A DNA stretch of 64,000 bases from Peptoniphilus sp. KCTC 25270 (GCF_021012875.1 NZ_JAJMZJ010000001.1:1-64000); one strand, 5' to 3'; positions 33,826 to 43,515 are shown, counted from the first letter of the stretch. Made by a program: numbers and translations. Notes: generated from the sequence alone by a model not told the origin.

Positions 33826-36156
33826 ATGGGAATAGATAAAAAAGTGGAATCTTTTCCAATTATCGCCCTACGAGATTTGGTGATTTTTCCCCATATGGTA
33901 ACCCATTTTGATGCAGGACGAAGCAAGTCCATTAAAGCCATTGAAGAGGCTGAAATGCAAGAAGGAAAGGTCTTCTTACTATCTCAAAAAGATGCCAATA
34001 AAGAAGAACCAGAAGAGGAGGATTTGTTTACCATTGGAACCATTGCTACCGTGAAACAAATTCTTCGCTTACCTGGAGGAATCGTACGCGTTTTGGTGGA
34101 AGGGGAACAAAGGGGAAGACTCTTGTCCTTTGATAACTCTGGATCTTTTCTTCAAGGAGAAGTGGAATGGATTGAAGAAGAGGAAGAAGAAAATAGCGTA
34201 GAAATTGAAGCTTTAATGCGCATGGTAGAAGAAGATGTTAGTGAATACGTTCAGAGAAATAACAAATTATTCCCAGGTCTATTGGATTCTGTAATCGATA
34301 AATCCAATCCAAGTACCTATGCGGATACCATTGGAGGATATATTGATCTTCAGTTGGAAAATAGCCAAAAAATTCTAGAGGCGATTACCATTCCAGAGCG
34401 ATTGATTGTGATTCACGAAGTTTTGTCCAAGGAATTGGAAATCTTAGCCATTGAAAATCAAATTGATCAAAAAGTAAAAGATCAAATGACCCAAGCTCAA
34501 AAGGAATATTATTTGAAAGAGCAGATTCGCGTCATTCGAGATGAATTGGGTGAAGGGGACGACGAAGAGGATCAAGTTCAAGAATATAGAACAAAATTAG
34601 AAGAAAAAGATCTTCCGGAAGAAGTCCGTGAAAAGGCAGAAAAAGAGCTAAGAAAATTAAGCCGAATGAATATGTCTTCTCCAGAATATGCGGGAATTAC
34701 CAATTATTTGGATTGGGTTTTGGATTTGCCTTGGCTAGAGGGAGAAGAAGAAAACATTCAAATTGAAAAGGCCAGAAGAATCTTAGATGAAGACCACTAT
34801 GGCTTGAAAGAAGTGAAAGAGCGGATTTTGGAATTTATTGCCGTAAGAAAACGCTCGGAAAAATCCAAAGGGCCCAATTTGTGCTTGGTAGGCCCTCCTG
34901 GCGTAGGAAAAACCAGTATCGCTCGTTCCATTGCTCGAGCTTTGGATAAAGAATATGTGCGTATGAGTTTGGGAGGAATTACCGACGAATCCGAAATTCG
35001 TGGCCATCGCAGAACGTATATTGGTTCTATGCCGGGACGTGTCATTACCCTTATGAAACAAGCGGGAGAGAACAATCCTCTTTTCCTATTGGACGAAATT
35101 GACAAAGTAGGAAATGATTACAAAGGAGATCCAGCCAGTGGATTATTGGAAGTATTGGATCCCGCCCAAAACAATACCTTTACGGACCGTTTTATGGAAG
35201 TGCCTTTTGATTTGTCCAATGTATTTTTCCTAACGACAGCCAATACAACAAGAACCATTCCATCTCCTTTATTGGATCGTATGGAAGTGATTGAAATTGG
35301 TGGCTATACACCAGAGGAAAAATTCCACATTGCCAAAAGATATTTGGTTCCAAGAAATGCACAAGAAGCCAATATTTCAGAAGAAGAATTTCAAATTTCG
35401 GATAACGCCATTCGAACCATTATTGATTATTACACAAGAGAAGCGGGCGTTCGAAATCTAGATAAAGAAATTGCCAAAATTATTCGAAAAATTTCCTTGG
35501 AATTGTTGGAAAAAAATATTTCATCGGTTAGCATTTCCAATCGAAACTTAAGCAAATATCTAGGAAAGAAAAAATATCTTTTTGATCTAATGGAAGAAAA
35601 AGATACGGTAGGATTTGTAAATGGATTGGCATGGACGGCCGTTGGTGGCGTAACTTTAGGAATTGAAGTCAATATTACTCCTGGAAAAGGTCGCCTAAAA
35701 CTAACGGGAAAATTAGGGGAAGTTATGAAGGAATCGGCCCAAGCGGCTTTGACTTATATTTGGAGCAAAGAAGAAGAGTTGGGCATCGATTCAGAATACA
35801 AAGACAAACACGATATTCATATTCACATTCCTGAAGGAGCTACGCCAAAAGATGGGCCATCTGCTGGTATTACTATGGCAACGGCATTGTATTCTGCCAT
35901 TTCAGGGAGAAAGGTACGACGAGATATTGCCATGACAGGAGAAATCACTCTTCGTGGTCGCGTGTTGGGAATTGGCGGATTGAAAGAAAAACTATTGGCC
36001 GCCCATCGAATGGGTATTAAGAAAGTAATTATACCGAAAGAAAACGAAAGCGACATAAAGGAATTGGATTCTCCAAGTTTGTCAAAGTTAGAAATTGTAA
36101 CGGTAGAATCCATGGAAGAAGTATTAAGGGAGGCGATTCGCCGTGAAAATCCGTAG
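33826..36156 (+). CDS. lon: ATP-dependent protease La
   Basis: 776 residues with the full LonA plan: N-terminal substrate domain starting FPIIALRDLVIFPHMV, a long coiled coil, AAA+ with Walker A GPPGVGKT at about 356-363 and Walker B FLLDEIDKV, and C-terminal S16 protease with catalytic Ser679 in DGPSAGITMA and Lys720 in GIGGLKEKLLAAHR. Degrades misfolded and regulatory proteins in the cytosol. RBS AAAAGGAGG. Overlaps engB by 14 bases. Confidence 0.97.
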   Translation: MGIDKKVESFPIIALRDLVIFPHMVTHFDAGRSKSIKAIEEAEMQEGKVFLLSQKDANKEEPEEEDLFTIGTIATVKQILRLPGGIVRVLVEGEQRGRLLSFDNSGSFLQGEVEWIEEEEEENSVEIEALMRMVEEDVSEYVQRNNKLFPGLLDSVIDKSNPSTYADTIGGYIDLQLENSQKILEAITIPERLIVIHEVLSKELEILAIENQIDQKVKDQMTQAQKEYYLKEQIRVIRDELGEGDDEEDQVQEYRTKLEEKDLPEEVREKAEKELRKLSRMNMSSPEYAGITNYLDWVLDLPWLEGEEENIQIEKARRILDEDHYGLKEVKERILEFIAVRKRSEKSKGPNLCLVGPPGVGKTSIARSIARALDKEYVRMSLGGITDESEIRGHRRTYIGSMPGRVITLMKQAGENNPLFLLDEIDKVGNDYKGDPASGLLEVLDPAQNNTFTDRFMEVPFDLSNVFFLTTANTTRTIPSPLLDRMEVIEIGGYTPEEKFHIAKRYLVPRNAQEANISEEEFQISDNAIRTIIDYYTREAGVRNLDKEIAKIIRKISLELLEKNISSVSISNRNLSKYLGKKKYLFDLMEEKDTVGFVNGLAWTAVGGVTLGIEVNITPGKGRLKLTGKLGEVMKESAQAALTYIWSKEEELGIDSEYKDKHDIHIHIPEGATPKDGPSAGITMATALYSAISGRKVRRDIAMTGEITLRGRVLGIGGLKEKLLAAHRMGIKKVIIPKENESDIKELDSPSLSKLEIVTVESMEEVLREAIRRENP

Positions 36157-36763
36157 TCTTGAACTAGAAGCTGTAGCCGTAAAACCTCATCAATATCCTC
36201 AGGATGGACTGCCAGAGTTTGCTTTTGCAGGCCGTTCCAATGTGGGGAAGAGTAGCTTTATTAATTCCATGTTGAATCGGAAAAATATTGCCCGAACCAG
36301 TGGAAAACCTGGAAAAACTCGAACCATTAATTTTTATCGCGTAAACGATGAATTGCGTTTGGTGGATTTGCCAGGTTATGGATATGCTGTAGCCTCGAAA
36401 AAAGACAAAGACGAATGGGCGCGAACCATTAATACCTATCTTGGAAATCGAGAAAATTTGAAAGAATTGATTTTATTGGTAGATATGCGTCACGCTCCAT
36501 CGGCTCAAGATCAGGAAATGTATCGTTGGATTGTAGAAAGTGGATTTGCGGGCCTTGTAGTAGCCACAAAGGCGGATAAATTAAGCCGTAGAGAGCGTCC
36601 TCAGGCGTTGCAGCAAATTCGACGGACTTTAGAAATGGAAAATACCGATTTAATCATTCCTTATAGTGCCGTAACCAAGGAAAATATTCCTACTCTTTGG
36701 AGCATTCTTATGGATATGGTCGATTTTCATAAAAATCAGGAAGAGGAGATAGAAGAGCAATAA
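36143..36763 (+). CDS. engB: ribosome biogenesis GTPase EngB/YsxC
   Basis: 206 residues. G1 AGRSNVGKSSFIN, G2/switch GKTRTINFY, G3 DLPGYGYA, G4 TKADKLSR, G5 SAVTKENI: the complete YihA/EngB set. Needed for 50S subunit assembly. Start GTG inside lon, with GGGAGG upstream. Its pairing after lon is common in Firmicutes. Confidence 0.96.
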   Translation: MKIRSLELEAVAVKPHQYPQDGLPEFAFAGRSNVGKSSFINSMLNRKNIARTSGKPGKTRTINFYRVNDELRLVDLPGYGYAVASKKDKDEWARTINTYLGNRENLKELILLVDMRHAPSAQDQEMYRWIVESGFAGLVVATKADKLSRRERPQALQQIRRTLEMENTDLIIPYSAVTKENIPTLWSILMDMVDFHKNQEEEIEEQ

Positions 36764-36794
36764 AAAAAAGAGGCCTAGGCCTCTTTTTTTTTTA
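36764..36794. terminator. strong bidirectional terminator
   Basis: AAAGAGGCC (36767-36775), TA, GGCCTCTTT (36778-36786), flanked by A and T runs. Separates the lon-engB transcript from the convergent rubredoxin gene. Confidence 0.9.
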
Positions 36795-36802
36795 TTGCAT
36801 AA

Positions 36803-36964
36803 TTATGCTACTTTTTCGAAGTCTTCTTTTCCAGCTCCGCAAAGTGGGCATACCCAATCTTCTGGAAGTGCGTCGAAAGAAGTACCAGCTTCAATACCAG
36901 CGTCAGCATCTCCTTCAGCTGGGTCATAGATGTAACCACATACTGTGCATTCGAATTTGTCCAT
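36803..36964 (-). CDS. rubredoxin
   Basis: 53 residues, below many ORF length cut-offs. It starts [18 protein letters not shown] and carries [16 protein letters not shown]. The four Fe ligands Cys6, Cys9, Cys39 and Cys42 have the classic CxxCG...CPxCG spacing. A single-iron electron carrier of anaerobes, commonly donating to flavo-diiron proteins or rubrerythrin. RBS AAAGGAG about ten bases before ATG on the minus strand. It could serve the FprA-type protein encoded at 49776 (inference; not adjacent). Confidence 0.95.
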   Translation of the reverse strand: MDKFECTVCGYIYDPAEGDADAGIEAGTSFDALPEDWVCPLCGAGKEDFEKVA

Positions 36965-37134
36965 AGTATAATTCTCCTTTCAAAATTTATATTTACTACA
37001 ATAGTTAATATAAACTATTCTAGCGAAAAAGTAAAGGTTTTCGCTGAATGAAATAGTAGGTAATGAAAAAAGGAGTGATTATAAAAACGACTCTCAGGGT
37101 AGAAAAGGTATAGAAAAATAAATGGGGTGAGGAT

Positions 37135-37539
37135 ATGGATCGTAGAGTTCTAATCGAAGATCACGTCCCAAGCGATATAGATTATGTGGGCCAATTTCTG
37201 TCGAATGCGATGGAGAAGATTCGTAAGCATGTTATAGATGAAGATTTGATTTTTGACATACGATTGATTATTGATGAGCTTGTCGTAAATGGTGCGCAAC
37301 ATGGGAATGAGTGGAATTCTTCGAAAAAAGTTTTCTTGAAAGTGGATATGGATCGGGAAAAGATGATGATTTCTGTGAGAGATGAAGGAATCGGAATGAA
37401 TTATTCTACCGACCAATTCGATTGTAAGGAAATGAAGTGTAGTGGAAGAGGGCTTGTAATTGTAGAGGCTTTAACGGACGTTATAACCTATAACGGAAAT
37501 CAAATTTGCTGCACAAAGTATTTATTAAACAAACGGTAG
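37135..37539 (+). CDS. RsbW-like anti-sigma/serine kinase ATPase domain protein
   Basis: 134 residues made of one HATPase_c_2 (GHKL) domain. N-box IIDELVVNGAQHGNE, G1 box VRDEGIGMN, and G2 box GRGLVIVEALTD. Such proteins phosphorylate anti-anti-sigma factors or bind sigma factors. No sigma factor or STAS-domain partner is adjacent, so the target is unknown. The start lies in GGGGTGAGGATATGG with the GTGAGG acting as RBS. Confidence 0.82.
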   Translation: MDRRVLIEDHVPSDIDYVGQFLSNAMEKIRKHVIDEDLIFDIRLIIDELVVNGAQHGNEWNSSKKVFLKVDMDREKMMISVRDEGIGMNYSTDQFDCKEMKCSGRGLVIVEALTDVITYNGNQICCTKYLLNKR

Positions 37540-37659
37540 GAAAATAGGAAAAACATTGAAACTATGGGTTTTCATATGAGGGAAAATTGTGTATAATAAA
37601 TCAGGATGAGGATTGGGTCACCAATCCTTTTTTTTGAGGAAAATTTGAAAAGAGGTATT

Positions 37660-39483
37660 ATGAAAAAACAGGATGTAAGAAATATAGCCATTATCGCCCA
37701 CGTAGACCATGGAAAAACAACGTTAGTAGACGCATTGTTGCGTCAATCGGGCGTTTTTCGTGAAAATCAAGTGGTTCGAGAAAGGGTAATGGACTCTAAC
37801 GATATTGAACAAGAACGCGGAATTACCATTTTATCGAAAAATACAGCCGTAGAATATAAAGATACAAAAATTAATATTATTGACACCCCAGGCCATGCGG
37901 ATTTTGGGGGCGAAGTAGAGCGTGTGTTAAAAATGGTAAGTGGTGTGGTTTTGTTGGTCGACGCCTTTGAAGGACCAATGCCACAGACAAAATTTGTATT
38001 GAAAAAATCTTTTGAATTGGGATTAAAAGTTATTGTGTGTATCAATAAAGTAGACCGTCCAGAAGCTCGCCCAGAAGAAGTGGTAAGTGAAGTTTTGGAT
38101 TTGTTTATTGAATTGGGCGCCGATGAATCTGTTTTAGACGCTCCTTTTGTCTATGCATCAGCAAAACAAGGATTTGCCACCGATGATTTAGAGGTAGAAT
38201 CCACTACAATGGAACCTCTCTTCAACACGATTTTAGAAAACATTCCGGCTCCAGAAATGAATCTAGACGCTCCTTTCCAATTGTTGATTTCAACCATTGA
38301 CTATAGCGAATACGTAGGAAGAATTGGAATTGGAAAAGTGGAACAAGGAATTTTGAAAAAAGGGCAAGAAGCTCTTATGGTAAATGCTTTGGACCCCGAC
38401 AAATCCATTAAGGTAAAAGTAAACCAAATTTATGAATTCCAAGGATTGGAACGAGTGGAAACCCAAGAGGCAAAAGCGGGACATATTATTGCTGTAACGG
38501 GAATGGAAGAAATCAACATTGGGGATACCATTACCGATATAGAAAATCCACAGGCTTTGGATTTTGTAAAAATTTCAGAACCAACATTGGGAATGACTTT
38601 TTCTGTAAACAATTCCCCCTTTGCCGGACGAGAAGGAGAATTTGTTACATCTAGACAAATCCGTAACCGATTGTATCGTGAGTTGGAAACGGACGTAAGT
38701 TTACGTGTGGAAGACACTCAATTTACCGATAGTTTCAAAGTAAGTGGCCGGGGAGAGTTGCATCTTTCCGTATTGATTGAAAATCTTCGTAGAGAAGGCT
38801 TTGAATTCCAAGTTTCCAAACCAGAAGTATTGATCAAAGAAGTGGATGGCAAAAAAATGGAGCCAATGGAACTTGTTACCATCGATGTAGGGCAAGAATT
38901 TATTGGATCCATTATTGAAAAATTAGGCCGTCGTAAAGGGGAGCTTTTAAGTATGCAAGAGCCAACGGGAGGATATTCTCGTTTGGTATTTAGAATTCCA
39001 GCCCGTGGCTTAATTGGATATCGCCAAGAATTTTTAAGCGATACAAAGGGAAATGGAATTATGAACTCCGAGTTTGAAGGATATGAACCTTATAAGGGAG
39101 AAATTCCAAAACGTAAATCCGGTTCCATTATTTCCTTTGATACGGGAACGGCTTCCACTTATGGATTAAACAATGCCCAAGAACGGGGAACTTTGTTTGT
39201 AGAAGCAGGAGAAGAAGTTTACGAAGGGCAAGTGGTTGGATCTAGTCCAAAGGGATTGGATTTGGAAGTGAGTGTAACAAAAACCAAAAAACAAACCAAT
39301 ATTCGTGCTTCTGGAAGCGACGATTCCCTTCGCCTAAGCCCCATTCGCAAAATGAGTTTGGAAGAAGCCTTGGAATTTATTGAAGACGACGAGTTGATCG
39401 AGGTAACGCCAAAATCTTTCCGTTTGAGAAAATCAATTTTGAATGCAAACCAAAGATATAAGGCAAACAAAAACAAAAACTAA
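37660..39483 (+). CDS. typA: translational GTPase TypA/BipA
   Basis: 607 residues from ATG 37660 (AGAGG upstream; the longer frame from 37606 has no RBS). GTPase domain with AHVDHGKTTLVDALL, DTPGHADFGGEVERVL and NKVDRPEAR, then the EF-G-like domains and the TypA-specific C-terminal domain ending in RKSILNANQRYKANK. Ribosome-binding GTPase involved in stress and cold growth and ribosome assembly. Terminator follows. Confidence 0.96.
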   Translation: MKKQDVRNIAIIAHVDHGKTTLVDALLRQSGVFRENQVVRERVMDSNDIEQERGITILSKNTAVEYKDTKINIIDTPGHADFGGEVERVLKMVSGVVLLVDAFEGPMPQTKFVLKKSFELGLKVIVCINKVDRPEARPEEVVSEVLDLFIELGADESVLDAPFVYASAKQGFATDDLEVESTTMEPLFNTILENIPAPEMNLDAPFQLLISTIDYSEYVGRIGIGKVEQGILKKGQEALMVNALDPDKSIKVKVNQIYEFQGLERVETQEAKAGHIIAVTGMEEINIGDTITDIENPQALDFVKISEPTLGMTFSVNNSPFAGREGEFVTSRQIRNRLYRELETDVSLRVEDTQFTDSFKVSGRGELHLSVLIENLRREGFEFQVSKPEVLIKEVDGKKMEPMELVTIDVGQEFIGSIIEKLGRRKGELLSMQEPTGGYSRLVFRIPARGLIGYRQEFLSDTKGNGIMNSEFEGYEPYKGEIPKRKSGSIISFDTGTASTYGLNNAQERGTLFVEAGEEVYEGQVVGSSPKGLDLEVSVTKTKKQTNIRASGSDDSLRLSPIRKMSLEEALEFIEDDELIEVTPKSFRLRKSILNANQRYKANKNKN

Positions 39484-39489
39484 GAAGAA

Positions 39490-39523
39490 AAGGGCGTTTC
39501 CTAAGAAGAAACGTCTTTTTTTT
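39490..39523 (+). terminator. rho-independent terminator
   Basis: GGGCGTTTC (39492-39500) pairs with GAAACGTCT (39508-39516), then a T run. Confidence 0.8.
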
Positions 39524-39565
39524 CGGGGAAAGAGTAGTGTATAATGGAACAAAGGATGTGAGAAG

Positions 39566-40162
39566 ATGAATTTTGTAGCCTTTTTTTCCTATGTATTTTT
39601 AACGACCATTACCCCCGGGCCCAATAATATTGTTTCTATGTCTACGGCCAACTTGTATGGGTTAAGAAAAGGGATGGCTTTTGTTTTTGGTACCTTTTTG
39701 GGATTGATTATAATTATGTTAAGTGCCGCCACTTTTTCTTCGATATTGTATGAGAAGATGCCGGTGGCAAAAAAAATCCTTCCGATTATTGGGGCGGGTT
39801 ATCTTTTGTATTTGGCCTATCATACATGGAGAAATCAGCCTTCTAAGGAACGAGAAATTCCCTCTAGTAAAAATTTAATTGGAAAAGGATTCTTGCTTCA
39901 ATTTGTAAATGTGAAAGTAATTTTGTATGCGATTACCATTTGGTCTACGTATATTTTGCCTTTTTATAGTGATTTTACTGTCCTTGCCGCTTTTTTTGTA
40001 TTTCTCATCTTAGCAGGTACAACTGCTGTAAGCATTTGGGCGGTTTTGGGGTCCAGTTTGAAAGTATTTATGAGTAAGTACGAAAAACAGGTTAATATTG
40101 TTATGGTGTTGGGATTGCTTTATTGTGCTTTGGCTGTATTAATGACAGCTTTTGGGAGTTAA
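39566..40162 (+). CDS. LysE/RhtB family amino-acid exporter
   Basis: 198 residues with about six hydrophobic segments. Opening TTITPGPNNIVSMSTANLYGLRKGMAF is the LysE family signature, followed by GAGYLLYLAYHTWR. Exports an amino acid or analogue; substrate unknown. 11 bases upstream of the YbaK-like gene with its own RBS, probably one transcript. Confidence 0.85.
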   Translation: MNFVAFFSYVFLTTITPGPNNIVSMSTANLYGLRKGMAFVFGTFLGLIIIMLSAATFSSILYEKMPVAKKILPIIGAGYLLYLAYHTWRNQPSKEREIPSSKNLIGKGFLLQFVNVKVILYAITIWSTYILPFYSDFTVLAAFFVFLILAGTTAVSIWAVLGSSLKVFMSKYEKQVNIVMVLGLLYCALAVLMTAFGS

Positions 40163-40173
40163 AGGAGTATTGT

Positions 40174-40638
40174 ATGTCAGTAGAAAATGCACGAAAATAT
40201 TTGGAAGAGAAAAATTTAAGTGATCACATGATTGAAGTGGAAAATTCTACCGCAACGGTAGCTTTGGCTGCCCAAGAACTAGGTGTAACCGAAGGAGAAA
40301 TTGCCAAGAGTTTGACTTTCTGGAACAAAGAAAAAGAGCCGGTATTGGTTCTTATGGCAGGGGATAAAAAAATAGACAATAAAAAATTCAAGGCCGCTTT
40401 TGAAACCAAGGCGAAGATGTTAAGCTTTGACGAAGTGGAAGAGTGTATTGGACACCGAGTGGGAGGCGTTTGTCCTTTTGGATTAAAAGAAGGGGTTCAT
40501 GTTTATTTGGATGAAAGTTTGAAAGAATATGAAATAGTATATCCCGCCGCTGGTTCAGAATTTGTTGTATCCAAATTCAAAGTGGAAGAATTGGCAAATG
40601 CAACAGATGCTGAAGGTTGGGTGGATGTTTCAAAATAA
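40174..40638 (+). CDS. YbaK/ProX-family aminoacyl-tRNA deacylase
   Basis: 154 residues from ATG 40174, with AAAGGAG upstream (a longer frame from 40123 runs into the exporter gene). Family traits: SLTFWNKEKEPVLVLMAGDKKIDNKKF, RVGGVCPFGLKEGVHVYLDESL and VYPAAGSEF. These stand-alone editing domains hydrolyse mischarged aminoacyl-tRNAs such as Cys-tRNA-Pro or Ala-tRNA-Pro; specificity is not predictable here. Confidence 0.88.
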   Translation: MSVENARKYLEEKNLSDHMIEVENSTATVALAAQELGVTEGEIAKSLTFWNKEKEPVLVLMAGDKKIDNKKFKAAFETKAKMLSFDEVEECIGHRVGGVCPFGLKEGVHVYLDESLKEYEIVYPAAGSEFVVSKFKVEELANATDAEGWVDVSK

Positions 40639-40723
40639 ATAAGGGATTTGAAGTAAGTTTAGACTTGTGTTTGCTTTTTCTTTGATTTCTTTTGTTATAC
40701 TAAGTCTATAAGGAGGAGGGAAA

Positions 40724-40996
40724 ATGGAAAAAACATTGGATTGGGATCTTTTTGAAAAGAAACGAAAACGAAAAAAACGCAGAAGAAGAATTCGCAGAAT
40801 CTTATTTTTAGGAATTCTTGTGTTTGTCGTGGTTCAATTTGGACTGGGAACCAATATTACCAATATGGTTTCTCAAATTGACAGCCAAGATATTCGGAAC
40901 TTTTTAGAAGGAGCTAGAGATACAATCGTAGCCATTCTCCCCACTCTGAAAAATGCTATGGGCGATGGATTGAGCTACATAGCAAATTTTTTATAA
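40724..40996 (+). CDS. small single-pass membrane protein, function unknown
   Basis: 90 residues. The N-terminus is strikingly basic (KKRKRKKRRRRIRR at about 12-26), followed by one transmembrane helix (ILFLGILVFVVVQFGL) and an outer tail. By the positive-inside rule the N-terminus stays in the cytoplasm. No family recognised. RBS GGAGGAGGG is very strong; a TATACT -10 lies at 40696-40701. Strong terminator after the stop. Confidence 0.65.
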   Translation: MEKTLDWDLFEKKRKRKKRRRRIRRILFLGILVFVVVQFGLGTNITNMVSQIDSQDIRNFLEGARDTIVAILPTLKNAMGDGLSYIANFL

Positions 40997-41007
40997 CACC
41001 CCTTGAA

Positions 41008-41045
41008 AAGAAAATCCCCTGCAGAGATGCAGGGGATTTTTGTGT
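41008..41045. terminator. bidirectional terminator
   Basis: AAATCCCCTGCA (41012-41023), loop GAGA, TGCAGGGGATTT (41028-41039). A and T rich on both sides, so it can also catch leftward transcription from pdxS. Confidence 0.9.
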
Positions 41046-41170
41046 AAAAAATTTTAGGATGGAAACCTTCCATGGAATAGAGGGTTTCTTATCCCAGAAT
41101 CAAAGAATTGGTCTGGGTGTATCAATGAAATTGTCAAATTATTCTATATAGGGTAGAAAAGAAAATTTGA

Positions 41171-42028
41171 TTATCTATTTGCCATAATCACTTCAATTTC
41201 GTCTTCGTTAATTCCAATCATGGCTTCTCCTAAGTTTTTAGAAACTTCCGCCAAAACTTTAGGATTATCATAATTCTCTACGGCTTTTACAATGGCCTTG
41301 GCTCTTTTTTCTGGATCGCCACTTTTGAAAATTCCACTTCCAACAAAGACACCTTCTGCTCCCAATTGGCGCATTAAGGCCGCATCTGCAGGAGTTGCTA
41401 CGCCGCCTGCTGAAAAATTCAATACGGGAAGTTTTCCCTCTCCATGAACATATACCAACAAATCATAAGGCACTTGTAGATTTTTCGCATAGACAAAAAG
41501 TTCATCTTCTCGAAGAGTTTGGACTTCGCGAATTTGTTTTTGTAAAGTGCGCATATGGGTTACCGCTTGAACCACATCGCCTGTGCCGGCCTCTCCTTTG
41601 GTTCGAACCATAGACGCTCCTTCGGCAACACGGCGCAAAGCTTCTCCTAAATCTCTACAACCGCAGACAAAGGGAGTAGAAAATTTGGTTTTGTCAATAT
41701 GGTGTACGGAATCGGCAGGGGATAAAACTTCGGATTCATCAATGTAATCAATGCCGATGGATTCTAAAATTTGGGCCTCAACAAAATGACCAATACGTGC
41801 TTTTGCCATAACAGGAATATTTACAGCATGCATAATTTCTTCAATCATATGAGGATCGCTCATTCGGCTTACACCCCCAGCGACGCGGATATCAGCAGGA
41901 ATGCGTTCTAAGGCCATAACGGCTACAGCGCCAGCCGCTTCGGCAATTTTTGCTTGTTCTGGATTGGTTACGTCCATAATTACGCCCCCAACCAATTGTT
42001 TGTGTACCTCTTCTTTTGTTAATTTCAT
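41171..42028 (-). CDS. pdxS: pyridoxal 5'-phosphate synthase lyase subunit PdxS
   Basis: 285 residues. Builds PLP from ribose 5-phosphate, glyceraldehyde 3-phosphate and ammonia. Features: [36 protein letters not shown], the lysine-bearing [14 protein letters not shown] and [13 protein letters not shown], and [16 protein letters not shown]. Complete length. The glutaminase partner PdxT is not next to it or elsewhere in the window. Divergent from the PdxR-like regulator 97 bases away; AGGAGGAAG RBS, and TATACT upstream in the shared region. Confidence 0.96.
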   Translation of the reverse strand: MKLTKEEVHKQLVGGVIMDVTNPEQAKIAEAAGAVAVMALERIPADIRVAGGVSRMSDPHMIEEIMHAVNIPVMAKARIGHFVEAQILESIGIDYIDESEVLSPADSVHHIDKTKFSTPFVCGCRDLGEALRRVAEGASMVRTKGEAGTGDVVQAVTHMRTLQKQIREVQTLREDELFVYAKNLQVPYDLLVYVHGEGKLPVLNFSAGGVATPADAALMRQLGAEGVFVGSGIFKSGDPEKRAKAIVKAVENYDNPKVLAEVSKNLGEAMIGINEDEIEVIMANR

Positions 42029-42125
42029 GAAAAATCTTCCTCCTTTTCTTTGCCTCTAGTATAATAAAAGAGTGAATCCATAAAAAGAACCAAAATGGGA
42101 AAAATTTATGGATACAGGAGGAAAT

Positions 42126-43487
42126 ATGTTTACGATTTATTTTCATAAAAAAGCACCTTTGTACGAACAAATCTATTCTCATATTGTGCAAGAAATTCAG
42201 GAGGGAAGAATTCAATCTCAAGAAAAATTGCCTTCTCAGCGAAGCTTGGCCCAACATTTGGGCGTGGGACTCAACACAGTAAAACTTGCCTATGAACAGC
42301 TTCTTTTGGAGGGCTACATTGTTTCCAAAGAACGAAGTGGATTCTATGTGGATCTATTAATGGCGGATCGGCTAAAGGGCCAGAAAAAAGAACGGGAGAT
42401 AGAAATTCCAGAAAAAATATCCTACAAATGGGATTTTTCTTACCACGCCATTGATAAAGATCGGTTGCCCCTATGGGTAATGGAAAAATCCATGGGGAAG
42501 AGTATGGAAAAAGCCGTGTTTTCCAAAGGGAAGGAAAAGGGCGGCACTTGGAGTTTGCGAAAGGAACTGGCCCATTATTTGGCGCGGCGAAGAGGTTTGG
42601 AGGTAAACCCTAGAAATATTCTTATTACTAGCGGATACGGGGAAAGTTTGTTTTTGTTGTTAAGTGTATTGAAACATCCTATTTTTTCCACAGAGAATCC
42701 AGGATATACAAAAACGCTGAAGATCATACAAAGTTTTACAGAGGAAATTCATTCCATTCCCTTAGATAAATATGGATTTTCTGTAGCCGATTTGGAACAA
42801 ACCAACAGCAATGTAGCCGTAGTTACGCCCAATCACCAATTTCCTACGGGAATGGTTATGGGAATCCGAAGGCGACAACGTCTTTTGGAATGGGCCCGAA
42901 AAAAGGAAGATCGCTATATTATTGAGGACGACTACGACGGAGATTTTTCTTATTCCTCCAAGCCGATTCCTCCTCTAAAGGGAATGGACATCGACGATCG
43001 GGTTATTTTTTCTGGAACTTTTTCCCAATCCATTGGGCCCTTTGTTGGGATTTCCTATATTGTATTGCCAGAGATTTTGCGAAAAAGGTTTGAAAATATG
43101 TATATTCCCATTTTAGGAGCTTCTCCTTTGTTGGAATATTTTTTGGAAGAATTTCTCTCTAGTGGAGATTTTGATCGCCATGTGAATCGAATGAACAATT
43201 TGTATCGAAAGAAAAACGAAAAAATCCGTAAACTTCTGCGAGAAAAGGTAGATTTTGAAATATTGGGACAGGAAATGGGTCTTCATTTTCTTTTGCGTGT
43301 TCATTCTTTTTTCGGGAATCCCTTGGAAATAGAGGAACAAGGGAAGAAAAAGGGAATAAAAATAGAATCCCTACACCGATATGAAAAAGATGGCAAGAGG
43401 CTTCAAGATTTTATTATTGGTTTTGGAGGCATTCCCTTAGAAAAAATGGAAGAAGCGGTGAAAGATTTGGAAGAATTGTTCCCATAA
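42126..43487 (+). CDS. pdxR: MocR/PdxR-type GntR regulator with aminotransferase-like domain, PLP lysine replaced
   Basis: 453 residues from ATG 42126 (AGGAGG at 42116-42121; an ATG at 42108 would add six residues). N-terminal GntR winged helix (PLYEQIYSHIVQEIQEG, LPSQRSLAQHLGVGLNTVKLAYEQL), then a fold-type I aminotransferase domain (TPNHQFPTG, IEDDYDGDFSY). In the usual GTFSK signature the PLP-binding Lys is Gln301 (GTFSQSIGP), and the Arg normally found at GLRIGY is Gly308 (FVGISY). Divergent from pdxS, the arrangement in which PdxR activates PLP synthesis. How it senses vitamin B6 without the Schiff-base lysine is open. Confidence 0.85.
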   Translation: MFTIYFHKKAPLYEQIYSHIVQEIQEGRIQSQEKLPSQRSLAQHLGVGLNTVKLAYEQLLLEGYIVSKERSGFYVDLLMADRLKGQKKEREIEIPEKISYKWDFSYHAIDKDRLPLWVMEKSMGKSMEKAVFSKGKEKGGTWSLRKELAHYLARRRGLEVNPRNILITSGYGESLFLLLSVLKHPIFSTENPGYTKTLKIIQSFTEEIHSIPLDKYGFSVADLEQTNSNVAVVTPNHQFPTGMVMGIRRRQRLLEWARKKEDRYIIEDDYDGDFSYSSKPIPPLKGMDIDDRVIFSGTFSQSIGPFVGISYIVLPEILRKRFENMYIPILGASPLLEYFLEEFLSSGDFDRHVNRMNNLYRKKNEKIRKLLREKVDFEILGQEMGLHFLLRVHSFFGNPLEIEEQGKKKGIKIESLHRYEKDGKRLQDFIIGFGGIPLEKMEEAVKDLEELFP

Positions 43488-43489
43488 AA

Positions 43490-43515
43490 AAAGTGTACGA
43501 AATTTCGTACACTAG
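43490..43515. terminator. palindromic terminator between convergent genes
   Basis: AGTGTACGAAATTTCGTACACT (43492-43513) is a perfect 22-nt palindrome with A run before and T-rich tract after. It overlaps the stop of the leftward DUF454 gene. Confidence 0.75.
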
